Origin: Rhytidiadelphus loreus
Lineage: Eukaryota; Streptophyta; Bryopsida; Hypnales; Hylocomiaceae
Direction: 5' to 3'
Assembly: GCA_947034895.1 (NCBI GenBank)
Contig: OX344761.1
Span: 37,832,863-37,896,862, forward strand
DNA: 64,000 nt
Position numbers and translations under genes: made by a program. How positions within the stretch are numbered: the stretch's first letter is position 1; the number at the start of each line of letters is the position of its first letter. Positions 1 through 14,853 of this stretch are shown here, one piece after another. The notes beneath the pieces were generated by a model that saw only the letters and a list, made by a program, of their open reading frames with translations, did no database searches and was not told the origin of the DNA.

Positions 1-411
1 TGATCATGTCTCCTACACTTACTCCTGTAACGAACAGCAACTCATCCATTCAAACACTCGGTTAGCTTTCAGTCTGTAAGCGTCACTTGGCTAAGTGTCT
101 ATAGTCACTGATCTTTGAATGGAACTGGAATTGTCTACTGTAACTTACAGTGACCTACAACCTCGCACTTTGGAACTGCATACGAAAATCTCAGTGACAA
201 AAAAATTGGTCTCAACAGATTTGGCTCTTGTATCCAAACTGATCTCTCCACAGTTCTATACATTCACAGAATCAAACTTCTACATATGTTAAAATGCAAA
301 CAGTGTCCTCTACAGCAACGCTGACATATTTCTTAGGTATACATCGAGAGAATACCATTGAGCAATTACAGGACAGTCACTTCATATAAAGATGGGAGGA
401 AGATCACATAC
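1..411. other. Unassigned sequence 3' of THO2 exon 32
   Basis: The last THO2 exon found ends at 412 with a strong donor (AAG then GTATGT on the minus strand), so this stretch begins as an intron. The plant family continues for roughly 80 more, mostly charged, residues after this point. I see no convincing Arg/Glu-rich exon here, so the remaining exon(s) probably lie left of the window. A possible minus-strand acceptor near 320 would give only a six-residue end, which I do not trust. Confidence 0.45.
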
Positions 412-3400
412 CTTGATTGCTTGCAGTTCGCGATCGTCAATGCGTTTCCGATTTCGTACGTCATCATCCCGCCTCTTTCGAGGCTCCTCCAAAGTCACAC
501 TCCCGCCACCGTCATCTGTCCGTCTCTTATCCAGCTTTTCATGTGGGCGTGGAGAGGACAACCTCTGAGCATTTCGAATGGGTCGACCCTCCAGTGCCTC
601 CTCCACTCTCATCCTGCTGACACTCACAGTCCGAGGTACGACATGTGGAGGAATAAAAGCAGGAGGAGGAGGTAGATTCTGAGGTTGAATTTGCATTGGA
701 AAGCGATCATCTGGATGCGGTTGCTCTCCTGGTAGGTCGACATATCTTTGTCTGCCTCGTTCCTCCTTCACCCGATCCTCTCTTGACCTTTCACTCCCTC
801 GTTCAAACGAGCGATCAGGAACCCTGTCCGAAGACCTCTCCCTTCCAAAATTCTCGATGGACCTGTCCCTGTGGCGGTCGCTCGGGTACTCATCTCCTCG
901 GTCCCTATCTAGCCTATCCTGCATCCGCTCACGCTCTACTGCTCTCTCTGCCCCTCTTACACTAGTTCTATCACGAGGCCTCTCCTGTGGCCCCTTCTCA
1001 AAGACGTCATGCCCGGGTCGGGAATCCGCCATCCTCTGATCCGAAAACCGATCTCTTTCCGATGGGCGCACAAGCTCTCCAGCTTCTACATTCTTCTCAA
1101 CAGTAGCATGCGGTCCCTTTCTCCGTTTTTGTTGTCCCCGATCAACATCGTCCTGACTTACAAACCTCTTAGTTTGCCTCTCTCTGACCAACTCCTCTCC
1201 CTGTCTCAAAGCACTCGAATCTTCTCTTCGAATTGGAGATCTGGATGCAGGTCCCTTCACATACGCATCGTTTGCATCTGCTTTTTTCTGCTCTCTCTCT
1301 GCCACTTTTACTTCAGCCTCGGTTACTTTGATGCTGCTTTCATTTTTCAAATCAGACGTGCGTCGCGATCCACCATCCTGATTATTACTTCTTTCCCCAC
1401 CTCTTGCTGCTTGAGCTTTCACTGGGGCAGCCAGACTACCACTTGCACTGCCATTGCCAGTAAATCCTGATGATGGCAAATTGCGGGAACGTGAACTCCC
1501 TCCAGTCTCCCGCTCAGGCTTCCCTGGAGAGGTAGCTGCAGTTGCTCGGGTCGTTCCACTCTCCTCCCTATGCATAAGAAATCACGTAAGGTTCATAATT
1601 CACAAAGCTTACCACAACAATGTACCATGCCTGCATTGAACGTAATGATACAGTACGCTGACGGGTTCTGAGTGACTCACTTGAGAGAGTTAGTCGCTTG
1701 CGCGGCACTCAAAGATGGCCTTCGAGCACTAGATCTCCCACCCTGAATTAAGACATTGATGTTAATAGCAGTAACGGAGGTTGAGCTAATGACATCACAA
1801 AAATCTTGAAGTGAAAAAGTAGAGGACCAGCTCTGGGCGAGGGTAGTAGTATAACAGGTGATTCAAACCCACACCTATTTCAAGTTCTTAATACTCTCAC
1901 AATACAGATAGGTGACAGAAAACATACCTCGGAATCAGTATTTGATGCCTTTGTAGTGACCCCATCCTCTCCTTTCACAGCAGAGGCCACCAGGTTTGCT
2001 TGTCCTCCACGAGATGGAGCATCCGATGCAGTTCTAGTAGAGGTTTGGGAAAAACTGCGGCTGGAGGGAGGAAGGGATACTGTATCATGTGCAACTGAAG
2101 ACTTCTCTGTGCTCTTCGCAGTTGGGACAAAAGGTGGGGCCTTCGCTGAGAGTGCACTGCCTTTACTATCCACCTTTGGTACGACAGTTGGCTCCGCTTC
2201 TACTTTAGTAACAGATTTCACAGTCTCCGATTCATGATCACCTATTTCTTTTAATGGATTGGCGGCCACCTCAGTGGAAACTGCAGAGGAAGGCATGAGG
2301 GATGAGGCTGGTGGAACACCAACTTTTGCGGGTATTGGTTTGAGCTCGACAAAACCCATTGTAAATTCTTCTTCAGCAAGCCAAGCACTCTGTCAACAAT
2401 CAATACAGATGAACCCAATAAGGTACTAATCCTAATTCCATAGTAAGGCAAGCCGAAAGTAACAATTAAGCAAACCGCGCGACATCTTTTATGGAAAAAT
2501 CGAGAACTATGATATGTTACAACTCTGGTATTTCGAGCCCAGCGAATCCTTATACGGATAAATGACATCAAGAGAAATTCAAATTGGGACACAGCACCAA
2601 TATCCAGGGTGTGATGGGCAGTAGGAGACCTTGCGTGAAGCGAGCGCAGCTGCAACGCCAGTAGCCAATACCTTGAGATCTTCCCGTTCATCTCCTTTTA
2701 TTTTTAAGACCTAAATAATGAAGTTCATCCATTCCCACATCATTAGTTGCCATACTGACTTGATCATTCAAAAAATCAAGATTAAATGCCTCAAATTCAA
2801 GGTCATGATCTGCAACTAATGTACCAACATTCCACTCCCAAGCGAATTATTATTCAAAAAACAGATAAGATATCAGCTGTGACGGATCCAAAGAGGAGTT
2901 CGACACATCAGCTGCAACGATTTAAACAAGGGCTCCATATCAAATTGGTCATGAATTTGCAAACTGGCTTTAAAGTTTTAGGGTCAAGGAATCGAACCCG
3001 TCTTTCAAGATTGGCCCCACTTTTCTTCATTACGGGATACACACTCGCTATCTTTGTTAACACAGTGAGTCCATTTCTTATCTCCATATATTCCTCCGAC
3101 TCCAGGCATTGAATGAGCAGACGTGACAGCCGAGAATTCCACTTCCAATGGACCTTCAAAACAGAAAAAACTCGGCTGTAAAGATAGCTTTATATTACTA
3201 TGCCATCGCAAAGCCCGTCGACCAATCTGGTTGGACAGAGCCGACTACAGTAGTTTAAAGCCAAAACCGAGGCAACAACAAAGTTGACATGGTAGTCAAC
3301 GTTGCAGACCACAGAACTATAGATTGTAGGTTATTAAAAAGGAAATTCTTAGATTCTCTTGACGAGTAAACCCAAATCAGAGAAAAATGCATGAAAATCC

Positions 3401-6400
3401 CAAAACTGAACAGGAAGAATTTTCATACCCGAATGTACTGCTCAAAAGTTATTCGTGCGCTGTTTGGATCGCGGTAAAAGGTAGCAAATCCAGGCATGTT
3501 GCCACATTCTTTCTCATACACTTCCTCCGAACTCTGCGTGCACATTGGACTCGCGTGAGATTTGAGAACACACTACCGTAATCTTCTCATTGGTTGATAA
3601 ACTTCCTTTGATCACTCGAAAGTGTAATGAACGAGTATGTTCGCAGAATGCATTTCTCGTACTCGACCCAAACTCAAGAATACGAAAATTAGATAAATGA
3701 ATAGGGACGAGTAGACCTTCCAATGGTAGGCCATCTTTAGTGTCTCGCAAAGGAACCGGCCCAGTCTGCCGGCCTCATACTCGGTGCAGGAACAGATCAT
3801 CGGCAACAATGTTTTGCAGATAAGGACATCGATATGATTGATTGTGTTGAAAAACGGAGTCCCGAGACTGTGGACAGTCTGAACGAATCTGGCACAAATA
3901 TGAACATCAATGGCTCAGGTGATCATTGCATAAAAAATATCCAACATGAAAACTGCGCTCGTGTCCTGAATTAAAAATTGACCTAAACATTATATTTGAC
4001 GCATAACTGAAATACTCATGTGAAATACAAGTTAATATAAAATATCCATACCTAGTAAACCAATTCGCTAAAACATAGAAATATTATTATACTTCTCTTA
4101 CTATCAGCAATTGTAATCAATGCATTACTCGAGACTCATAAGACATACTGGAATATAAGAATGAAGTTTGAAGCCAAGAAGGTTGTCACAAACCTTGCGC
4201 AGTAAACAGCGTCCATCATACTCATAACACATCTTGGAAAGATACACCGTTGTAGAAACTCCATGTTGATCTTCAGCGAATCAGAGCATGAAACTAACCA
4301 ACCGTCCTTTTCGCGTACCAACCGCTGATGAACCGCTGTAACGTTCGCCTCCTGCTTCTGGTACTCAGTTGTAAGCCGGTCCAGAACCTCCTGGATTTTT
4401 TCTTTGTCCTTTTTCCTTTTCGCAATTGCTGCATGAGAATTATCAGAGTTTTCTTCCAGGGCCTTGAACGTTAATCGTTGCTTTGCTATTTCTGCTTCGT
4501 ATCTTTTCCGTGGCACATAAACATCCAAATGGGTTAAACCCCAGAAGGTGGTGTAGAGTTCAGGAGAGAGGCTGTTCCATGATTTACTAGGAAGTAGATT
4601 TTTAATCACTTCAATCAGCTCAGACCACCTGCAAGGGAAAATGCGGCCCAATTATGCAACGGCTTAGCAAGAAAATTGAATCATTCACACATACGCCACA
4701 AACTGTGAGATATTCTCAAACCATCATTGCCGACAGAAGGTGTCTAGGCGAGCACACAAAGGAGATATCCCTTGAAAGGAGCTCACACTCATCATTGTCT
4801 CGTACACTTTCATCAGGACTGTTTCAAGAACACAAGTGCAGAGAACTTACTTGACGCTCTTCTGATTAGAACCAAGGTCCAGTGTCAGCTCCGATGACAA
4901 TGGGGCTGAATCATCCTTCCCCTTAGTCACATCAGCAGGCCAACCTGAGGAAGAAGACTTATGTGCCTTGAATAGTCTCATGACAGGTCTATAAATATGG
5001 AATGCCACCTGTGCCCACAACCATGGAAAATGAGATCATGCCTCAAAATTTCTTGTTCAAAGACGAAAATTTAAAAAAATTAAAGAAGGCTAACACGGAA
5101 AATGAGATACCTCAGCCTCCAGATGATACTTTTGAACAAGGTCCTCGAGAGAAGGAATGAGTTGTGCATAGGCGGGGACTGGAGTAATAGCACTCAATAA
5201 AAACTCGACGTACTGAAGAAATGTGCCGTGGCATCTATCAAACTGCTCACTAACCACTTTGATGTAGGATGCTTCTGCATTGACCACCACACTGCAACAA
5301 GGAAGCAATTGAGCTGATGAACCAAGCGCCATGATCACTTTACGATATATAGTAGTGCAAATTTTGCACAGTAGTTCCCCTTAACAGGGAAAAAGAAATG
5401 GTCTTTTTAGTCACAAATATAGTAGGGAAACAGAATCACAAAATTCACAGGGAGCAACGGAATGGCCAAAATAGAGAAATATGGGTATCATATGGTAATG
5501 TCAAAGACTTACTACGATCTTTGCTGAGCAATTAATAGGAGCAAGGGTACAGCCAGCTTGGGATCATCCTTTGAAAGCAAGGAATCACGGAGTCTGTTTG
5601 TGGACTTCATCAGCGCCTGCACAATGATGAATTTAAAACTGATAAATATTTCAGAACCTGTGACCTAACTTCGAACTGTGACCTAATTGTTAAGTAGTCA
5701 GTCAGGAAAAACATCTTTGGACTAGATCCCTCCACCTTATTGTTTTTTGTAACACCAAACGCCGACGCTTGATACCGTAAAGCCTCACCACCAGCCAAGG
5801 CTTCCAACTGGTCGTCAGTAACATTCTCAGTATACTCCACACTAGCCATCTGCTGCATCAATTCCTGAAAAGTACTCAAAGAAAAGAGTCTGAGTTTGAA
5901 AACATTCCACTAGTCACTATTGCAATAAAAGTAGGCGACTATAAATGTAGATAGCCAATGCATAATACTATGCTTACGCGTTCACTTGTTTATCCATCAA
6001 ACTACAGACAATTGCATTGAACATGCCTCTACTTTCTAAACAGACTATTACAACTATTACAACTATTACAACTCCATCCATAGACATTGTTGAAAGCAGT
6101 GGTAATGAATCGAGTCTTTATTTCTGTCCAATTTTCAAAGCATCTACACACAGAAAAACAATATACTCTAGAATCACCTGCAACAGAACTAGCTCAATTC
6201 CTTCTCCCCGTTTAAGCTGATTTACAAGGTACTGAATAAGCCCTCGTAACTCCATCGATGGATACTTCTTACACCTACAAGCCAACGAAAACAGTTTATG
6301 GAACGTGCACAAGAACAGGTAAAAATATCCGAGATTTTAAACAAGCACATTTAAAAAATAGCTCTTATCCCCTAGTTAGAAGTCAAAATAGTGGAACATA

Positions 6401-9400
6401 CCTCAGATTATATTATGACAACTTATTCAGTTACATGAGCAAACCTACTCAATTGTGATATATAGCTACTATGGAGCATACATTCAAAGCAAATTTCCCA
6501 AAATTGACTTAAACCAGCATTGACGAACTCACAAATGGCCCCAGAAAGAAGCAAGCGACTGTAACCAATCTGACACATTAAGTCCGTCGTCCTTAAGTTT
6601 GTCACGACCACTTTGTGCCAACCGCTCAATAACCACATACTCCAACACGTCATACTCCAGCTGCATAATGAACGAGTACCGCAAATTAGTTTCTAATATT
6701 CTCCAACTTCACTCATCATTCAACTGTAATATCAGAAGAATGCAAAACTGGTCTTCCTTCAATTATTCTACAACACAATATGTAAATGGCACGCACTCTA
6801 AAATTCAGGACTTTTTCACCCAAACCCAGATATCCACCTAATGAATTAACAAATGAGAATTTTCAAAACTCCAAAAATAATTTAGATTCAAACACATTCC
6901 TGCGCTGCTATCACTGAAAGAGGTTACTACAAGATGCCGAAATGCAAGTGCAGTAAGAAAACGTCTTCGTTAACTCAGATATCGATACATACTTGTGTGA
7001 GGTATTTAAAAGCGTCCACAACCGGCGCAATCATGTCCTTGTAAGCCTCAATCTGCCCCGCATAACATTGACAGAAAAGAAAAATTCAGCAATGTGAAGA
7101 AAACTTATGACAAATAATACGAGCATATTACTGTAATGAAAAGATCTAACACTCTCCACGCACAAAGAATTTACCGAAGAAGCACAAAGTCGACTCAGAT
7201 ACCTGGTGGACAATAGTACGCAGGACAGTCATGGGGTTGGCATGGGCAATCTTAGCCACCATCCTACCCAACTGCTTCAGATTCTCTTTGGCTAGTCGTT
7301 TCAATATACGCCTTGTATCCAACTGTTCAAATTTACAAAACACTTGCATCTTATGAGGAATACGAAACAAGGAGAGGTCGACGCTTCCAACACACCTTTG
7401 GAACCGAAGTAACCCAAAACACCATCAGACAAACGAGCAGTACCAAGTAATCCTACACTTCAATGCGTTTTACTCCAGAAGGTAACGACTTGTGCAACAC
7501 TACAGGCCGCACTTCCACTATACACCTAGTTCCGATTCTCAATCAAAAGGTATCGATTCCCACCCACCGCATGTGTCCGACTTCCATTAAGCAGAGAGTT
7601 TGACATTATAAAAGCCGACCGAGTAAGGCAATAGATTCAAAGAAAGTCCAAACCAAAAGGAGAGACATATTGATGATAAGGGATTCAAAGTGCTGATACC
7701 TTTGCCGTTTGACGAGCAGCCAAGACCATTGGAATACACTCGTCCTCTTTATCCCACTCACCATAAAGTCGGTACCTCACCTATACAAAGCACCAGAAAG
7801 AATTCGAACGGCATAAGACACGTTGATAATAGGTTCTTAATCAAACAAGGCCAACATCATCAATAAATATTAGAATGTCCTACGCACATATAACACACAT
7901 TGTGAAAATCGAAGTTACCTCGTAAGGGAGAAGGCACATAACATCCCATATGGCAAGCCCAACCGCTGGATTAGCAGGTAATAACTGCAGTGATGGTAGA
8001 AGTGAAGCCCCTAAGACGTCTTCTACATGCACCCGCGCCTCAATCAGCAACTGCCGCGGATTCCGCTTCTCCACTTGTCCATTGCTTTGTGCACTTGCAG
8101 ATGGATGAGTCGCGTCTGATAAAGCCGCCTGGTAATAACCTTGTAACACTCGGCATACCTGCACGTTATTCCCACCTCAGATATGCACACAAGACACGGG
8201 GACTGTAATATACCGCAATATCGCGAAACATAATGAGAAACAAGAAAATCCACCGGGTATATCGTCTACCAGATGCGAATCTTGATTCCGTGTTTATATG
8301 TATAATGATAAATCCATAACAGTATTAAGGGTTTTGGAAACTCCAATGAATGGAAACAACAGAACACCTACAGAGATCATAACAATGTGAGACACGCAAA
8401 GAGCCCACAAACCTTTTGCAAGAGAAGAGCGTTTCGATGAAGGTAAGGGCCAATGCATAGAAGCATTCGAAAGACTTCTTTCGGAAGCTCGGGGGCACTT
8501 TCTCGCTGCTTTTCGGCACTCCCATTCGAAGAAGAGCCCAATTTAGACAGATACTGAGGTCTTACATATGAATAATAAGGGCCAATGGCATTCTCAATAG
8601 CTCTGTTCACATGAAACCACATAGCTCTTAGAACAACATACTCGAGGTAACTATTCACTACACAGAAATAATGCAAATATTGTTAGAATTCTTGTGTAGG
8701 AATCAATTCAAAAATACAAATGATGTTCTTCAGAGACTGTGTCACTTCAAAGAACACAGGCCTAACGCACTAAGGTGATTCAGACAGCTCGATGCTGCTT
8801 ATCATCGCTACGAAAAAACAACAGTCAATATCCCTCGTGACAGGGCGATACTGTGCAAATGAGAGAGTACAACCTCACAAGTTCTCGGTTAAGCAAAACG
8901 TGTAGTCGCTAGCAAAATTACTATTCTGCTAGCAAAGCAGCTGATAAAGCAACATCAGGGCTTGGAGAATTAACACAGCTGAAACAAAGAAGGTAAAAAA
9001 CAAACCTAATCAGACCGCTAGATATTTGTTCATGGGCTACTGGGTGCAAAGGTGCAAGTCGTTCAAACATCACTTGTGCATGAGGCCTGCACCGTAACCA
9101 ATAAAATATCAGAAATCATTCGAGAGATGACTCTAACAAATTCAACACATCTACAGTAGTGTAGATTTGAAAAAATAATGCTCGAATAAACCTCGCGTTG
9201 CAATACCAGTGACTTGAAAACCAATCCAAATTTCAAGCTTTACTATTTACACGTCATTGTCACAAGCTAGATATTAACCTCTAAGAGTCCTGGATTCCAC
9301 AGGGTGGATTCTGAATGTTTCCAAGAGCTTTATGTGGGTGCTACATGAAGCTGTTGAAGTACATCCCAGTACATTGAAAAAGTTTATCTATTCTGCCTAG

Positions 9401-12400
9401 CTTATTTTCACTAATTTCCACTAATTGCTTCATGATTTTCATTCAAGGTTCTGAAATACTTCATGTAATGGGAGGAAAAGGAAAACGTGCAAAAAAGAAG
9501 ATATTATGTCTAGATTCTTCACTGGTCATAATTTATTTTGTCAAAAAAGCTCCAGATCTACATTCCCCTCCCTACCTGGGACTCTTAGGGGTTAAACAAC
9601 TTCCTGAACTAAAAAGGCATTTAAACGTAACACACTGGACGAGTTTCTTCTGCTGAAATGTACTCGATGGAAACATGTCATGAGCTTTTGTATCTCATGA
9701 AAGCATCTCAAGCTTGGGAAGCTCTTCATCCTCATTATTTGTAAATACTTCTAAAAAAACCCAGCTTGAATTCAAGCTCTGAAGGCCAGAAACCACAGAA
9801 CAGTAACCAGATGCACAAAACTCACCAATCATCCACAAGTAGAAATCCAGTGAGAAGACCAAGCTTTTGATTGTTTAAAAGCTCATCAGATCGCTCCATC
9901 AAAGCAGCGCTCTCCATATCCAACGCCGCATATAAATCTATTGTAACATCACCGGGTTTATCTTCTTCCATCAGATCCTTCCCTATCGCAGCAAGGTTGA
10001 TCTTTCCTATCCTATTCGCCTGCAAGGATTGTCATTTTTTAGTTTCAGCTTAACAGCTATACTAATTCGAAGCAAACGCCACCAGGAATCTCTTCAAAAC
10101 AAGGAAGTAAAATTAAAATTACATTTCACCAGTAAAACAGAAAGAGCCTTAAGGGAGAAGCACCTCCAACCGACACTTTTAAAGCAATTCCGCATACTTT
10201 TAGGTGGAATCAACACATGAGATTGTTTTTAGCACACTGGCAATTAGAAATCATGATTTTTTTTTTGAATTGATCATTTTCTGAATATGTATGAATGTAC
10301 TATGAATTGTGAAGTTCAAATACAAGGTGTACCCCAAACCATTTTTTGCATTCATGTATGCAAGCTGTATATTTTGGACTTCCTATATCTACATATTTTC
10401 AAGATATGTTTCGGGTACAGGGTTGGGAAGGGTGCCTCTACCTTAAGCAGAACCAAGTGTATGTATCAGTGAAGCAAATAGTCTCTAGGTTTCTCTAGCG
10501 AATAAAGAGTTCGAAGTTGACTATCCATCGGCTATCAAAAAAGGAATTACGCAAACAAACAACGCAGGTGCAATCTAAAGAAGATGATTTCCAGTTGCAC
10601 TTCGTTTGCATGGCTGGTAAGCTGACACCACTATATGCATTGTAAATCTCGAAGACATTGCACGCCATAGAGTAAAGAGTTACCTCCTCCATGCGCCGCT
10701 TTGTAATCTCCTCATATTGAAGAAGTGCGTCCTCATCCTTAGGTGTCATGTGCGCTAGTCTGTATCCCAAACAAGATCACCATTAAAACATACAAAGCTC
10801 AAGCGTAATTCACCAAAGACATGCAATTGCCACTGCACAGTCGTTCTATTAAGTAGCATAGCAGCAACCTTTTTTCGGTAGCAACAACGCCGACTCCAAA
10901 ACTAATATTGCAGTTAGCATTGAAGGAGCGCACCAATTATTCATCTTATATCTCAATTACTTCCCACTATCACAACACAACTTGGTTAACAGTACACAGT
11001 AAACAAGTAGTGTAAAGAACCAATATAATCGTGTGAGGGAAAACAGGTGGCAGGGGCATACATGCTATCTAGATCGATGCAATTTGCTTTAATAAGTGAT
11101 GCTGCTAATCTGTACAAGAAACCAGGTGCGGGAACTTCAACATCCGGCCGCTGGTAGAACTGGAACTTAAACCCAAGAATATGCGTCGTGTGTGTCTGTC
11201 ACAAAGCCAAGATCATTCGTAGAATTAAACAATAGATTATGAACAATATAAACAAAAACAAGCTTTCTACTAATCATGCACTCACCAGAGCACCACGAGA
11301 GAGTCTCCAAGAAAGCATGCTAAAAGGTCACAAGAATGCAATTTTTACTGCTTGGATCGTCATCCACAAATTTGCAGAGAGTCAAGACTGGAATTATTTC
11401 CTAAGGGCAATTACAGCATGTAAACAATGAATAATAAAGCTCAAAACGATATAAGCGACCTGATATCCAATGAGCTACGTAACCTACTGCAAAAAACTTG
11501 CAAATACATGAAATATTGGCAAACAAAGGAGTGCTCAAATGGGAACCTTGGGAAACATAGGTATTAGCTCCAAAAATGTACTATTTTCGGGCTGTAGTTC
11601 AAAACACTCCAAAACCTGCGTTACAAATCATAACAGTTCGAAGAGTTCGCAAGATAGACTCATAAGGGTCAAACCAAAAAGAATCCGATAGAGCAAAACC
11701 GATAGTTTCGTGACTCGCAATCACAAAACTCGTCAAACAGCAAAATGACCTTGCTGTGGAAAGTATTCATGAAGAGTTAATTAAGAAAAAATTTAGCCTT
11801 CTAAAAACTGCAAGGAGATTAACGTTACAAAAAGAAAGCGCCGACGACGTGAATTTTCGAAATCACTAGGACGCAACAGTACGTAACAGGACCAATGCAC
11901 TGCAACATCATGTACACCAGAACTTCCATTGAATTCGGAGCATTCCAGAAAGAAGTAATCCTGCGAAAGGTAGATCGTTAAGCTTACTATATCAAAAACT
12001 CGATTTGGGTCCAAATCGAAGTGGCCGATCAAAGACTGCATAAACAATGCAATCAGATTTAGTCATAGTTAGTTGTTTCAATATGCCAATCGCTCTACAT
12101 GAAATCAGAAAATTTAATGAAGCTCCAAACAGTATTGCTAGAAGTTTTAACATTTAAGGCAAAAATTGAGATCCAACAATAATAATTCATCAGTCATAAT
12201 ATATTCATAATTGTTGCTTTCCAGTAGGATATTCAAAAATCAAGCGCAAGAGAGAACCTTAATTGCACTGATGATTGCGGGAGCCTTCTCGTGTGTTAGT
12301 CCATCAAGACCTCGTTGGCTAAGCAATGTCAACTACAAAATCCAACGTTAAACTGTCCATCATACTTCTAACAAATAAATTGAAGTAGACACTCATCACT

Positions 12401-14853
12401 GAGTACTAGTGCACCAAAGTCAGCAATCATTAATTTCCCGCTACGTTAGTAAAGTTTAAGGCACATGCTGAGTCCCCTCATTAAAACATTATTATTCATA
12501 AAGGATAAAATCTCGAGGCCAAATGAATAAGACAAACCAAATGCTTAGGGACACCCCAATGAAAATTTATATTACAACAAACGCAAACATAAGATCACAG
12601 CACAGGTACATACCAGTTTAGCATAGCCTTCACTTTCCTCTCGCAAAAGATTGAATTTTGTTTGCTGGTAAAGCAGTCTTGTATTAACCCTGACCTGTAG
12701 CGAAACTGAAAACATCAAACATAAAAGCAAAAAAACATAACAAAAAGTCAAGAATAAAGTATCTCTTACCCATTGCGAGCACATAAGAAAGCTTATGCAA
12801 AGGGACACTCTTAAGCTGTGAGGCGTACAGTGCATGACATTAGGCATACAGTTTTCACAGCAAGAAGGTTGCAACCACTTTTCGAAAACACTGTACTTTC
12901 TCGCATTGTAAACATTGTAATTTACTCGTGGATGAACTAATACACTCCTAAATTGCAGCCATACACTCTCTGCATTAACATGGAGCATGAAAGGAACGTA
13001 AGACAAGAAGTGAAGCGCACCTCTTTAGATTTCAAGTCCGGGGCTTTGATCTTAATCATCTCAGCTTCCCATAAAAACTCCGCCTGAAGCATTGGCAGTC
13101 AAACACGACCCTCAGGAATAGGTACAAAAATCGCAAGAGTCGTCCTAATCAGAGAATCGCAACTTCAAGAAAAGGTCAAACACACCTCACATCGTTCTTG
13201 GAGCAACCTGGCAGGTATCAAACCAGAATCCACCAGCCACTTTGCCTGCGCATGTAAAGCAGTTACAAATCTTCAGAGGTATCAGTGGAATCTAGACACT
13301 CATCGTGTACGGAGACTAATAGATAGAAATGGAATTTAAAGATCATAGTGTTGAGTCGTGACATTGCCCAAGCTATGCTCCGTAGCCATATCAAGTGTAA
13401 TACTCAAATTGCAAGTAATTCTTACAAGATCGACAAGGCGATTTCGAAATTCTCCAGATACTGTGAGCTGCCAGCCACCGAACAAAACATCAAATTTCAG
13501 CTATTTTACAATAGAAGGATTTGCCCTAAACCCTAAACGAAACAAAAATAGGCATTAAGATTGGAATCATCAGGATCGAAAGACAGTGCATCTAAAGAGA
13601 GCTAAGCATCTACTAAATAATACTAGGCAGGTTCATGAATTACTTCTATCCCCTTTAGCATGTCCGACTGTGTTCTCATGACAACGCATAACAGAACTCT
13701 GGGCACATACACAGCCCCAGGTCAGAGTGCGTAGCTTGATAACAGACTAACAGGCTAACACAAATTTGCAACCCTCTTTTCCAGCACATTTTCAAATGTC
13801 TAGTGTCTTAAATATGTCCTTGACCCGGATTTCAAATGAAAAATAAATCAAGCGAAGAGTATGGGAACACGAACTTCTTGGCCTAAATGAGCAATAGTAT
13901 CTGCTAGAAGAGATGCTGTTCCATCCTTGACTGCAGGCTCCGCAAGGTTCACAGCATCCAGTGCGACTCGGCATTTTGGAAGTGGGAGCTCCCCTAGCAC
14001 CTGCAAAGGAAGCATCAAATTCAATGAGAAATCATTCCGGAATCCCACAAATAACTTTAAACTGAAAATTCACCTGTCAAACCAATATAACTACGATACT
14101 CAAATTACATCTTTCTCTCAAACTCAAGTATTTCTCCGATGAGACTAGAGAAATAATCTCTCCGACCATACAAAACGATAGATGCATCCTTAATTGCAGG
14201 CTTCAACTGACTCGTATTACAATTTCTGTGTCCTAGCTCTAAAATCCCTAAGTGCCCAAGCCAGATAGTTACACTTTGAAAGCTAACTTTCAATACTTAT
14301 TCCTATCGTTTACAATGATTTCTTCTTTCCATTGGTACATTTTTTCGTCTTTCTTGAAGCTTCCTAAGTGATTCAATTCAACTCAGGGATCGGTCACTCT
14401 GATCACTTAGGGTTTAATCAAGCCTTCCAAGAGAATTATCCTGAGGCCTGCTTGAAATTTCTGGAGCGTCCACCAGATTATTAAAATTGGAGAAAATAGT
14501 TACTAATGCAACACAAGCGAGCTAGCGACTGAAATTTGGCTATGCGATGCATCTTTTGAGTTGAAATAACTGGCATCATAATTCTCACATTACTGCTTAT
14601 ACCTCATGAGGATCGAGTTTAAACCTTAGCTAGTTCAGTGTATCCAAAAGCTTGAATAAAGCCCTAATACCACAGCAAACCCATAGGATATCTGTAATCC
14701 AAAGACGAAAATCCTCACCAGGGTTTGGCAAAGCTCGAACACAAAGCGAGCGGGAGGAACGACGGCCTTAAACTTGCGCGCCGTGTTCGTGGTTTTCCAT
14801 TCCTTCACACGATCCTCCGTCACATACAGACACTGTATACCGAAGAGCGCCAT
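412..14853 (-). CDS. THO2: THO complex subunit 2 (THO2/THOC2 orthologue), C-terminus beyond window
   Basis: THO2 is the large scaffold of the THO core of TREX, which couples transcription and processing to nuclear mRNA export and, in plants, also affects small-RNA biogenesis. Exons (minus strand): 14853-14719, 14000-13875, 13467-13426, 13245-13186, 13083-13021, 12694-12614, 12332-12258, 12035-11988, 11615-11547, 11195-11062, 10759-10684, 10019-9826, 9086-9006, 8602-8413, 8158-7919, 7780-7700, 7322-7203, 7052-6993, 6660-6533, 6274-6178, 5864-5736, 5616-5513, 5291-5111, 5008-4851, 4628-4194, 3888-3717, 3533-3429, 3153-2998, 2710-2630, 2389-1928, 1742-1681, 1567-412. They sum to 5301 nt, 1767 codons, with every phase consistent. 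Family blocks include [23 protein letters not shown] (about residue 145), [16 protein letters not shown] (195-210), [18 protein letters not shown] (570s) and [15 protein letters not shown] (1010s, Tho2 domain). Residues after about 1207 are low-complexity, ending in an Arg/Asp/Glu-rich tail of 385 residues in one exon. The start at 14853 aligns with the plant N-terminus; an in-frame ATG at 14892 is less likely. Confidence 0.95.

Noticed and set aside
382..1639. Plus-strand frames of up to 153 codons opposite the THO2 tail exon
   Set aside because: They lie antisense to a well-supported 385-codon THO2 exon, and the low-complexity Arg/Asp codons keep the opposite strand open by composition.
2980..3000. 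tRNA B-box-like GGTTCGATTCC on the minus strand
   Set aside because: It overlaps the end of THO2 exon 28 and its donor; there is no A-box or cloverleaf around it.
9432..9656. 74-codon plus-strand frame in a THO2 intron
   Set aside because: Antisense within the intron between exons 12 and 13, with no domain or coding character.
11793..12047. Reading the THO2 exon 8 frame through into a longer exon
   Set aside because: The family sequence resumes instead in a separate exon at 11547-11615 after a GTAAGC donor at 11987, so the rest of the frame is intron.
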